From Saccoglossus kowalevskii (taxonomy: Eukaryota; Hemichordata; Enteropneusta; Harrimaniidae), in contig NW_003137379.1 in NCBI RefSeq assembly GCF_000003605.2, positions 1,419 to 17,811 on the forward strand: 16,393 nt of DNA, written 5' to 3'. A program made the position numbers and the translations under genes. Shown in pieces: positions 1 through 8,840 of this stretch. How positions within the stretch are numbered: position 1 is the stretch's first letter; each line of letters starts with the position of its first letter. The notes beneath the pieces are model-generated. The model made no database searches, was not told where the DNA came from, and saw only the letters and a list, made by a program, of their open reading frames with translations.

Positions 1-261
1 GTGACTGTGCACAGTACAATATCACCCTACACTGTACAATCGTGACCTTTCAATGTGCAATGTGACTGTATGCTGTGTAATGTGACCTTACACTGTCTGT
101 GTAATATGACCTTACACGGTGCAATGTGACCTTTCACCGTGCAATGTGAGTGTAAGCTGTGTAATGTGACCTTACACTGTGCAATGTGACCTTTTACCGT
201 GCAATGCGATTGTATGCTGTGTAATGTAACCTTACACTGTGTTATGTGACCTTACACTGTG

Positions 262-1100
262 CAATGTGACCATACACAGTACAATATAACCCTACACTGT
301 ACAATGTGACCATACACTGTGAAATGTGACCATACACTGTACAATGTGACCTTACACTGTACAATGTGACCTTACACTGTGTAATATGACCATACACTGT
401 ACAATGTAACCCTACACTGAACAATGTGACCTTACACTGTAAAATGTGACCGTACACAGTACAATATAACCCTACACTGAACAATGTGACCTTACACTGT
501 AAAATGTGACCGTACACAGTACAATATAACCCTACACTGAACAATGTGACCTTACACTGTAAAATGTGACCATACACAGTACAATATAACATACATATAT
601 ACAATGTGACCTTAAACTGTGAAATTTGTCATACACTGTGTAATGTAACCTTGCACTATGTAATGTGACCTTACACTGTGTATTGTGACCTTACACTGTG
701 TTATGTGACCATACACTGTAAAATGTAACCCTACACTGTATAATGAGACCTTACACTGTGTAATTTTACCTTACACTGTGCAATGTTACCTTACACAGAA
801 CAATGTGACTGCACAATGTGACCGTACACTATGTAATGTGATCTTACACTATGTCATGTGACTGTACACTGTGCAATGTGATCTTACACTGTGTTATGTA
901 ACCGTACACCTGTGCAATGTGACCTAACACTGTAATGTGACCCCAACACTGTGAAATGTGACCATACACTGTGCAATGTGACGTTCCGCTGTGTAATGTG
1001 ACCGTCCGCTGTTAATGTGACCGTACACTGTACAATATGACCTTACACTGTGTAATATGACCTTGCGCAGTGTAATGTGACCTATACTGTGTAATGTGAC
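262..1100 (+). repeat. A block copy 1 (subfamily A1)
   Basis: A diverged block of 20-bp variants in fixed order: acagtacaatataaccc units, a 60-bp trimer array, the AT-rich marker atacatatat (591-600), gaaatttgtcatacactg, taattttacc, a contracted unit gtgactgcacaatgtgacc, acgttccgctg (about 981), gtccgctg, and ttgcgcag (about 1063) near the end. A1 hallmarks are three 60-bp trimers, taattttacc, and the uncontracted gaccgtacactatg. It differs from the other A1 copies by an extra c in cgtacacctgtg (about 904-913) and by retaining ttgcgcag, which copies 4 and 5 lack. Confidence 0.85.
421..590 (+). repeat. 60-bp trimer array, three copies
   Basis: Two identical 60-bp periods (421-480 and 481-540) and a third that ends in the AT-rich marker. 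Each is three distinguishable 20-bp units: one with cttacactgtaaaat, one with ccgtacacagtacaat, one with ataaccctacactgaacaat. The third copy has ccatacacag instead of ccgtacacag. Because 60 is a multiple of three, this stretch gives a long minus-strand open frame with a 20-residue periodic peptide; that follows from the period and is not evidence of coding. Confidence 0.93.
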
Positions 1101-1803
1101 CTTACACGGTGTAATGTGACTGTATGTTGTGAAATGTGACCTTACACGGTGCAATGTGACCTTTCACCATGCAATGTGACTGTATGCTGTGTAATGTGAC
1201 CTTACACGGTGCAATATAACTGTATGCTGTGTAATGTGATCTTACACGGTGCAATGTGACTGTATGTTGTGAAATGTGACCTTACACGGTGCAATGTGAC
1301 CTTTCACCATGCAATGTGACTGTATGCTGTGTAATGTGACCTTACACAGTGCAATGTAACTGTATGCTGTGTAATGTGACCTTACACCGTGCAATGTGAC
1401 TGTATGTTGTGAAATGTGATTGTTCACCGTGCAATGTGACTGTATGCTGTGTAATGTGACCTTACATAGTGCAATGTAACTGTATGCTGTGTAATGTGAC
1501 CTTACACCGTGCAATGTGACTGTATGTTGTGAAATGTGATTGTTCGTCATGCAATGTGACTGTATGCTGTGTAATGTGATCTTACACGGTGCAATGTGAC
1601 TGTATGCTGTGTAATGTGACCTTACACCATGCAATGTGACTGTATGCTGTGTAATGTGACCTTACACCATGCAATGTGACTGTATGTTGTGTAATGTGAC
1701 CTTACACCGTGCAATGTGACTGTATGCTGTGTAATGTGACTTTACACCGTGCAATGTGACTGTACACTGTGTAATGTGACTTTTCACTGTGCAATGTGAC
1801 TGT
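1101..1803 (+). repeat. C tract of 40/80-bp units, module 1
   Basis: Homogeneous alternation of a ccttacac[cg/gg/ca]tgcaat unit with a gtgactgtatg[c/t]tgtg unit (40 bp), expanding to 80 bp where gaaatgtgattgttc units enter (for example 1381-1460 and 1501-1580). Variants include cttacatagt (1461) and gttcgtcatgc (about 1552). It matches 9431-10133 at an offset of 8330, including the cttacatagt/cttacatatt position. No gene or other element is visible. Confidence 0.85.
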
Positions 1804-2881
1804 GCACAGTACAATATCACCCTACACTGTACAATGTGACCTTACACGGTGCAATGTGACCATACACTGTGCAATGTGACCTTTCAATGTGCAATGTGAC
1901 TGTATGCTGTGTAATGTGACCTTACACTGTGTAATATGACCTTACACGGTGCAATGTGACCTTTCACCGTGCAATGTGAGTGTAAGCTGTGTAATGTGAC
2001 CTTACACTGTGCAATGTGACCTTTTACCGTGCAATGTGATTGTATGCTGTGTAATGTGACCTTACACGGTGCAGTGTGACTGTATGTTGTGCAATGTGAC
2101 CTTACACGGTGCAATGTGACTGAATGCTGTGTAATGTGACCTTACACGGTGCAATGTGACTGTATGTTGTGAAATGTGATTGTTCACCGTGCAATGTGAC
2201 TGTATGCTGTGTAATGTGACCTTACACGGTGCAATGTGACTGTATGTTGTGTAATGTGACCTTACACCGTGCAATGTAACTGTATGCTGTGTAATGTGAC
2301 CTTACACGGTGCAATGTGACTGCATGTTGTGAAATGTGATTGTTCGTCGTGCAATGTGACTGTATGCTGTGTAATGTGACCTTACACGGTGCAATGTGAC
2401 TGTATGTTGTGAAATGTGATTGTTCACCGTGCAATGTAACTGTATGCTGTGTAATGTGACCTTACACGGTGCAATGTGACTGTATGTTGTGAAATGTGAT
2501 TGTTCGTCGTGCAATGTGACTGTATGCTGTGTAATGTGACCTTACACGGGGCAATGTGACTATATGCTGTGTAATGTGACCTTACACCGTGCAATGTGAC
2601 TGTATGTTGTGAAATGTGATTGTTCGTCGTGCAATGTGACTGTATGCTGTGTAATGTGATCTTACACGGTGCAATGTGACTGTATGCTGTGTAATGTGAC
2701 CTTACACCATGCAATATGACTGTATGCTGTGTAATGTGACCTTACACCGTGCAATGTGACTGTATGTTGTGTAATGTGACCTTACACCGTGCAATGTGAC
2801 TGTATGCTGTGTAATGTGACTTTACACCGTGCAATGTGACTGTACACTGTATTGTGACCTTTCACCGTGCAATGTGACTGT
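1804..2881 (+). repeat. Module 2: leader plus long 80-bp tract
   Basis: Punctuating unit at 1804, leader with cctttcaatgtgc (about 1881), gagtgtaagctg (about 1978) and ccttttaccgtg (about 2020), then an 80-bp tract, then 40-bp units to 2881. It has no A block. It is the counterpart of module 9 (10134-11131): offset 8330 up to position 2020 and 8250 from 2101, because 2021-2100 (80 bp, four units) is present here and absent there. Confidence 0.88.
2141..2540 (+). repeat. Five consecutive 80-bp higher-order units
   Basis: Five 80-bp periods start at 2141, 2221, 2301, 2381 and 2461. Each runs cttacacggt, gcaatgtgac, tgtatgttgt, gaaatgtgat, tgttcNNcgt, gcaatgtRac, tgtatgctgt, gtaatgtgac. The tgttcNNcgt slot holds accgt in the first and fourth, gtcgt in the third and fifth, and the second period has a plain cttacaccgt unit there. 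The nearby cttacacggg variant (2541-2550) marks the end of the run and recurs at about 7408, 10791 and 15223. Confidence 0.9.
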
Positions 2882-3811
2882 GCACAGTACAATATCACCC
2901 TACACTGTACATGTACAATGTGACCTTACACGGTGCAATGTGACCATACACTGTGCAATGTGACATTTCAATGTGCAATGTGACTGTATGCTGTGTAATG
3001 TGACCTTACACTGTGTAATATGACCTTACACGGTGCAATGTGACCTTTCACCGTGCAATGTGAGTGTAAGCTGTGTAATGTGACCTTACACTGTGCAATG
3101 TGACCTTTTACCGTGCAATGTGACTGTATGCTGTGTAATGTGACCTTACACTGTGTTATGTGACCTTACACTGTGCAATGTGACCTTACACGGTGCAATG
3201 TGACTGTATGCTGTGTAATGTGACCTTACACGGTGCAATGTGACTGTATGTTGTGAAATGTGATTGTTCACCGTGCAATGTGACTGTATGCTGTGTAATG
3301 CGACCTTACACGGTGCAATGTGACTGTATGTTGTGAAAATGTGACCTTACACCGTGCAATGTAACTGTATGCTGTGTAATGTGACCTTACACGGTGCAAT
3401 GTGACTGTATGTTGTGAAATGTGATTGTTCGTCGTGCAATGTGACTGTATGCTGTGTAATCTGTCCTTACACGAGGCAATGTGACTGTATGCTGTGTAAT
3501 GTGACCTTACACCGTGCAATGTGACTGTACATTGTTGTGAAATGTGATTGTTCGTCGTGCAATGTGACTGTATGCTGTGTAATGTGATCTTACACGGTGC
3601 AATGTGACTGTATGCTGTGTAATGTGACCTTACACCATGCAATGTGACTGTATGCTGTGTAATGTGACCTTACACTGTGCAATGTGACTGTATGTTGTGT
3701 AATGTGACCTTACACCGTGCAATGTGACTGTATGCTGTGTAATGTGACTTTACACCGTGCAATGTGACTGTACACTGTGTAATGTGACCTTTCACCATGC
3801 AATGTGACTGT
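2882..3811 (+). repeat. Module 3: leader plus C tract
   Basis: Punctuating unit at 2882 with the 4-bp-extended palindromic form, then the full leader (cctttcaatgtgc replaced by catttcaatgtgc at about 2963), then a C tract. It is the counterpart of module 10 (11132-12064), offset 8250 at the start and 8253 at the end. It carries small non-unit changes its counterpart lacks: gaaaatgtg (about 3336), taatctgtccttacacgagg (about 3458-3477) and acattgttgtg (about 3530). Confidence 0.85.
2906..2917. repeat. 12-bp perfect palindrome
   Basis: tgtacatgtaca is its own reverse complement. It arises where the ordinary gtacaatg junction after the punctuating unit carries four extra bases (gtacatgtacaatg). 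The same event recurs at three other modules. Confidence 0.95.
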
Positions 3812-4158
3812 GCACAGTACAATATCACCCTACACTGTACAATGTGACCTTACACGGTGCAATGTGACCATACACTGTGCAATGTGACTGTATGCTGTGT
3901 AATGTGACCTTACACGGTGCAATGTGACTGTATGCTGTGTATGTGACCTTACACCGTGCACTGTGACTGTACATTGTATGCTGTGTAATATGACCTTACA
4001 CGGTGCAATGTGACTGTATGTTGTGTAATGTGACCTTACACCATGCAATGTGACTTGTATGCTGTGCAATGTGACTGTATGCTGTGTAATGTGACCTTAC
4101 ACCGTGCAATGTGACTGTATTCTGTATAATGTGACCTTACACGGTGCAATGCGACGGT
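3812..4158 (+). repeat. Module 4: short module without full leader
   Basis: The shortest punctuated module (347 bp). After the punctuating unit it passes through one ccatacactgtgcaatgtg unit straight into 40-bp C-type units, skipping cctttcaatgtgc, gagtgtaagctg and ccttttaccgtg. Irregular pieces are ctgtgtatgtgacc (about 3934, two bases short), the acattgtatg insertion (about 3971) and gacttgtatgctg (about 4052). It ends in an unusual gcgacggtgcacag junction. Probably a deletion derivative of a longer module (inference). Confidence 0.8.
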
Positions 4159-4640
4159 GCACAGTACAATATCACCCTACACTGTACAATGTGACCTTAC
4201 ACTGTGAAATGTGACCATACACTGTGCAATGTAACCTTTCAATGTGCAATATGTGACTGTATGCTGTGTAATGTGACCTTACACTGTGTAATATGACCTT
4301 ACACGGTGCAATGTGACTGTATGTTGTGTAATGTGACCTTACACCGTGCAATGTGACTGTATGTTGTGAAATGTGATTGTTCGTCGTGCAATGTGACTGT
4401 ATGCTGTGTAATGTGATCTTACACGGTGCAATGTGACTGTATGCTGTGTAATGTGACCTTACACCATGCAATGTGACTGTATGCTGTGTAATGTGACCTT
4501 ACACCGTGCAATGTGACTGTATGTTGTGTAATGTGACCTTACACCGTGCAATGTGACTGTATGCTGTGTAATGTGACTTTACACCGTGCAACGTGACTGT
4601 ACACTGTGTAATGTGACCTTTCACCGTGCAATGTGACTGT
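4159..4640 (+). repeat. Module 5: leader subtype 2 plus C tract
   Basis: The leader carries cttacactgtgaaatgtg after the punctuating unit and gcaatatgtgactg (two extra bases) after cctttcaatg, a combination also found in modules 7 and 12 and not in the others. It passes directly to a C tract with gttcgtcgtgc (about 4379) and ends through actttacaccgtgcaacgtg. No A block. Confidence 0.82.
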
Positions 4641-5200
4641 GCACAGTACAATATCACCCTACACTGTACAATGTGACCTTACACGGTGCAATGTGACCAT
4701 ACACTGTGCAATGTGACCTTTCAATGTGCAATGTGACTGTATGCTGTGTAATGTGACCTTACACTGTGTAATATGACGTTACACGGTGCAATGTGACCTA
4801 TCACCATGCAATGTGAGTGTAAGCTGTGTAATGTGACCTTACACTGTGCAATGTGACCTTTTACCATGCAATGTGATTGTATGCTGTGTAATGTGACCTT
4901 ACACTGTGTTATGTGACCTTACACTGTGTAATGTGACCTTACACCATGCAATGTAACTGTATGCTGTGTAATGTGACCTTACACGGTGCAATGTGACTGT
5001 ATGTTGTGAAATGTGACCTTACACGGTGCAATGTGACTGAATGCTGTGTAATGTGACCTTACACGGTGCAATGTGACTGTATGCTGTGCAATGTGACCTT
5101 TCACCATGCCATGTGACTGTATGCTCTGTAATGTGACCTTACACGGTGCAATGTGACTGAATGCTATGTAATGTGACCTTACACGGTGCAATGTGACTGT
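4641..5200 (+). repeat. Module 6: full leader and tgaatgctg-type tail
   Basis: The leader has private variants gacgttacacgg (about 4776) and cctatcaccatg (about 4797), then gagtgtaagctg, ccttttaccatg and gtgttatgtg. The tail holds a distinctive set: tgactgaatgctg (about 5035), ctttcaccatgccatgtg (about 5099), gtatgctctg and tgaatgctatg (about 5158). The same tail ends module 11 (to 13901), offset 8701 near the end and 8661 before a 40-bp insertion at 13681-13720. A damaged copy of this tail also lies at about 6220-6320. Confidence 0.83.
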
Positions 5201-5360
5201 GCACAGTACAATATCACCCTACACTGTACAATGTGACCTTACACTGTGAAATGTGACCATACACTGTGCAATGTGACCTTTCAATGTGCAATATGTGACT
5301 GTATGCTGTGTAATGTGACCTTACACTGTGTAATATGACCTTACACGGTGCAATGTGACC

Positions 5361-6110
5361 TTTTACCGTGCAATGTGATTGTATGCTGTGTAATGTGACC
5401 TTACACTGTGCAATATGACCGTACGCAGTACAATATAACCCTACACTGTACAATGTGACCATACACTGTGAAATGTGACCATACACTGTACAATGTGACC
5501 TTACACTGTGTAATATGACCATACACTGTACAATGTAACCCTACACTGAACAATGTGACCTTACACTGTAAAATGTGACCGTACACAGTACAATATAACA
5601 TACATATATACAATGTGACCTTAAACTGTGAAATTTGTCATACACTGTGTAATGTAACCTTGCACTATGTAATGTGACAATACATTGTGTATTGTGACCT
5701 TACACTGTGTTATGTGACCATACATTGCAAAATGTAACCCTACACTGTATAATGAGACCCTACACTGTGTATTGTGACCTTACACTGTGCAATGATACCT
5801 TACACAGAACAATGTGACTGCACAATGTGACTATGTAATGTGATCTTACACTATGTCATGTGACCGTACACTGTGCAATGTGATCTAACACTGTGTTATG
5901 TGACCGTACACTGTGCAATGTGACCTAACACTGTAATGTGACCTAACACTGTGAAATGTGACCATACACTGTGCAATGTGACGTTCCGCTGTGTAATGTG
6001 ACCGTCCGCTGTGTAATGTGACCGTACACTGTACAATGTGACCTTACACTGTGTAATATGACCTTGCGCAGTGTAATGTGACCTATACTGTGTAATGTGA
6101 CCTTACACGG
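5361..6110 (+). repeat. Left copy of 750-bp direct repeat
   Basis: From ttttaccgtg (5361) to cctatactgtgtaatg (about 6095-6110) this matches 6386-7136 at an offset of 1025-1026. Three checked landmarks hold the spacing: gtacgcag (5411 versus 6437), atacatatat (5600 versus 6626) and ttgcgcag (6064 versus 7090). Few differences were seen, for example cctatactg here versus cctatgctg in the right copy, suggesting a recent duplication. Confidence 0.9.
5411..6095 (+). repeat. A block copy 2 (subfamily A2)
   Basis: Begins at gtacgcagtacaatataacc. It holds one 60-bp trimer instead of three, the AT-rich marker at 5600-5609, gacaatacattgtg, gagaccctacactgtgtattg in place of the A1 taattttacc form, and gtgactatgtaatg (about 5829), which is 7 bp shorter than the A1 gaccgtacactatgtaatg. 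It then has acgttccgctg (about 5981) and ttgcgcag (6064). Confidence 0.87.
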
Positions 6111-6385
6111 TGTAATATGACCTTACACGGTGTAATATGACCTTACACGGTGCAATGTGACCTTTCACCATGCAATGTGACTGTATGCTGTGTAATGTGA
6201 CCTTACACAGTGCAATGTGACTGAATGCTGTTGTAATGTGACCTTACACGGTGCAATGTGACTGTATGGCTGTGCAATGTGACCTTTCACCATGCCATGT
6301 GACTGTATGCTCTGTAATGTGACCTTACACTGTGCGATGTGAGTGTAAGCTGTGTAATGTGACCTTAACACTGTGCGATGTGACC
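6111..6385 (+). repeat. Irregular C-like spacer between duplicated A2 blocks
   Basis: About 275 bp of 20-bp units resembling the tail of module 6 (tgaatgctg, ctttcaccatgccatgtg, gtatgctctg) joined to gagtgtaagctg leader units without a punctuating unit at about 6330, where one would be expected. It contains extra single bases in ctgttgtaatg (6231), tatggctgtg (6268) and ccttaacactg (6367), and gtgcgatgtg twice (about 6333 and 6373). No gene is seen. Confidence 0.78.
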
Positions 6386-7136
6386 TTTTACCGTGCAATG
6401 TGATTGTATGCTGTGTAAATGTGACCTTACACTGTGCAATATGACCGTACGCAGTACAATATAACCCTACACTGTACAATGTGACCATACACTGTGAAAT
6501 GTGACCATACACTGTACAATGTGACCTTACACTGTGTAATATGACCATACACTGTACAATGTAACCCTACACTGAACAATGTGACCTTACACTGTAAAAT
6601 GTGACCGTACACAGTACAATATATCATACATATATACAATGTGACCTTAAACTGTGAAATTTGTCATACACTGTGTAATGTAACCTTGCACTATGTAATG
6701 TGACAATACATTGTGTATTGTGACCTTACACTGTGTTATGTGACCATACATTGCAAAATGTAACCCTACACTGTATAATGAGACCCTACACTGTGTATTG
6801 TGACCTTACACTGTGCAATGATACCTTACACAGAACAATGTGACTGCACAATGTGACTATGTAATGTGATCTTACACTATGTCATGTGACCGTACACTGT
6901 GCAATGTGATCTAACACTGTGTTATGTGACCGTACACTGTGCAATGTGACCTAACACTGTAATGTGACCTAACACTGTGAAATGTGACCATACACTGTGC
7001 AATGTGACGTTCCGCTGTGTAATGTGACTGTCCGCTGTGTAATGTGACCGTACACTGTACAATGTGACCTTACACTGTGTAATATGACCTTGCGCAGTGT
7101 AATGTGACCTATGCTGTGTAATGTGACCTTACACGG
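6386..7136 (+). repeat. Right copy of 750-bp direct repeat
   Basis: Partner of 5361-6110. Local differences include an extra a in gtgtaaatg (6417-6419), atatcatac instead of ataacatac before the AT-rich marker, and cctatgctg near the end. It then runs directly into the 80-bp C tract, as does the single block of module 12. Confidence 0.9.
6437..7115 (+). repeat. A block copy 3 (subfamily A2)
   Basis: AT-rich marker at 6626-6635 with the private atatcatac change, one 60-bp trimer, gagaccctacactg, contracted gtgactatgtaatg (about 6855), acgttccgctg (about 7007), gtccgctg and ttgcgcag (7090). Its right end and the following tract match module 12 better than copy 2 does. Confidence 0.87.
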
Positions 7137-7567
7137 TGCAATGTGACTGTATGTTGTGTAATGTGACCTTACACGGTGCAATGTAACTGTATGCTGTGTA
7201 ATGTGATTGTTCGTCGTGCAATGTGACTGTATGCTGTGTAATGTGACCTTACACGGTGCAATGTGACTGTATGTTGTGAAATGTGATTGTTCACCGTGCA
7301 ATGTAACTGTATGCTGTGTAATGTGACCTTACACGGTGCAATGTGACTGTATGTTGTGAAATGTGATTGTTCGTCGTGCAATGTGACTGTATGCTGTGTA
7401 ATGTGACCTTACACGGGGCAATGTGACTGTATGCTGTGTAATGTGACCTTACACCGTGCAATGTGACTGTATGTTGTGAAATGTGATTGTTCGTCGTGCA
7501 ATGTGACTGTATGCTGTGTAATGTGATCTTACACGGTGCAATGTGACTGTATGCTGTGTAATGTGAC
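7128..7567 (+). repeat. 80-bp C tract of module 7
   Basis: Repeats of the 80-bp unit with gttcgtcgtgc and gttcaccgtgc variants, including the cttacacggg marker (7408). It corresponds to about 14863-15382 (offset 7815 over most of it), which has one additional 80-bp period near its left end. One irregular join, gtgtaatgtgattgttcg (about 7195), shows a unit-register change within the tract. Confidence 0.87.
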
Positions 7568-7772
7568 CTTACACCATGCAATATGACTGTATGCTGTGTA
7601 ATGTGACCTTACACCGTGCAATGTGACTGTATGTTGTGTAATGTGACCTTACACCGTGCAATGTGACTGTATGCTGTGTAATGTGACTTTACACCGTGCA
7701 ATGTGACTGTACACTGTAATGTGACCTTTCACCGTGCAATGTGACTGTGCACAGTACAATATCACCCTACAC

Positions 7773-7784
7773 TGTACATGTACA
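7773..7784. repeat. 12-bp perfect palindrome
   Basis: tgtacatgtaca, formed by the same 4-bp extension after the punctuating unit as in modules 3, 10 and 13. Confidence 0.95.
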
Positions 7785-7850
7785 ATGTGACCTTACACGG
7801 TGCAATGTGACCATACACTGTGCAATGTGACCTTTCAATGTGCAATGTGA

Positions 7851-8130
7851 CCTTACACGGTGCAATGTGACCTTTCACCGTGCAATGCGAGTGTAAGCTA
7901 TGTAATGTGACCTTACACTGTGCAATGTGACCTTTTACCGTGCAATGTGACTGTATGCTGTGTAATGTGACCTTACACTGTGTAATATGACCTTACACGG
8001 TGCAATGTGACCTTTCACCGTGCAATGTGAGTGTAAGCTATGTAATGTGACCTTACACTGTGCAATGTGACCTTTTACCGTGCAATGTGACTGTATGCTG
8101 TGTAATGTGACTATACACTGTGTTATGTGA
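7851..8130 (+). repeat. 140-bp tandem duplication
   Basis: 7851-7990 and 7991-8130 are adjacent copies of a seven-unit segment containing ctttcaccgtg, gtgtaagctatg and ccttttaccgtg. Both carry the private form gtgtaagctatg where all other leaders read gtgtaagctgtg, so the duplication followed that mutation. Differences: tgcaatgcga (7881) versus tgcaatgtga, and ccttacactgtgtaatatga versus ctatacactgtgttatgtga in the last two units. Confidence 0.92.
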
Positions 8131-8655
8131 CCTTACACTGTGCAATGTGACCTTACACGGTGCAATGTGACTGTATGCTGTGTAATGTGACCTTACACGG
8201 TGCAATGTGACTGTATGTTGTGAAATGTGATTGTTCACCGTGCAATGTGACTGTATGCTGTGTAATGTGACCTTACACGGTGCAATGTGACTGTATGTTG
8301 TGTAATGTGACCTTACACCGTGCAATGTAACTGTATTCTGTGTAATGTGACCTTACACGGTGCAATGTGACTGTATGTTGTGAAATGTGATTGTTCGTCG
8401 TGCAATGTGACTGTATGCTGTGTAATGTGACCTTACACGGTGCAATGTGACTGGATGCTGTGTAATGTGACCTTACACCGTGCAATGTGACTGTACATTG
8501 TATGCTGTGTAATATGACCTTACACCATGCAATGTGACTGTATGTTGTGTAATGTGACCTTACACCGTGCAATGTGACTGTATGTTGTGTAATGTGTCCT
8601 TACACCATGCAATGTGACTGTATGCTGTGTAATGTGACCTTACACCGTGCAATGT
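8131..8655 (+). repeat. C tract of module 8a
   Basis: 40/80-bp units with gttcaccgtgc (about 8233), gttcgtcgtgc (about 8393), ctggatgctg (8451), the 7-bp insertion acattgt (about 8495) and gtgtccttacaccatg (about 8595). All these occur in the same order in module 10 (ctggatgctg about 11734, insertion about 11778, gtgtcc about 11877). No gene is seen. Confidence 0.85.
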
Positions 8656-8840
8656 GACCTTTCAATGTGCAATGTGACTGTATGCTGTGTAATGTGACCT
8701 TACACTGTGTAATATGACCTTACACGGTGCAATGTGACCTTTCACCGTGCAATGTGAGTGTAAGCTGTGTAATGTGACCTTACACTGTGCAATGTGACCT
8801 TTTACCGTGCAATGTGATTGTATGCTGTGTAATGTGACCT

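Larger units (their letters stand above)
1..1803 (+). repeat. Module 1: leader, A1 block, C tract
   Basis: The punctuating unit starts the window (gtgcacag at 7). It is followed by a leader containing cctttcaatgtgc, gagtgtaagctg (about 150), cctttta (about 190) and gtgttatgtg (about 239). An A1 block follows to about 1100, then a C tract of 40/80-bp units to the next punctuating unit. The closest copy of the leader and A block is module 11 (12065 onward): A-block offset 12091 against 12056 at the punctuating unit, because this copy lacks about 40 bp just after it (actgtacaatcgtgacctttc at 31-51). The C tract matches 9.7-10.13 kb at an offset of 8330. Confidence 0.85.
5201..7748 (+). repeat. 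Module 7: leader, two A2 blocks, C tract
   Basis: The largest punctuated interval (2548 bp). After a subtype-2 leader it contains an A2 block, about 275 bp of C-like units with single-base irregularities, a second nearly identical A2 block 1026 bp downstream, and then a C tract ending at the punctuating unit of module 8. The counterpart, module 12, has one A block: its left part aligns with the first block here (offset 8761) and its right part with the second (offset 7735 then 7815). Confidence 0.87.

Noticed and set aside
591-600. TATA-box promoter at atacatatat
   Set aside because: An isolated AT-rich unit repeated seven times inside satellite DNA, with no downstream gene.
242-604. Minus-strand open frame of about 120 codons with a 20-residue periodic peptide (also at 8840-9172 and 12333-12695)
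   Set aside because: It exists because the 60-bp trimer is divisible by three. It opens at TTG, not ATG, and changes length with trimer copy number. Nothing outside the repeat is encoded.
1242-1634. Longest minus-strand open frame, about 130 codons
   Set aside because: It opens at TTG. Pairs such as 2222-2434 and 2302-2514 encode nearly the same peptide in different frames (shift 80, not a multiple of three), so the reading frame is not conserved. Stops recur simply as unit length rotates the frame.
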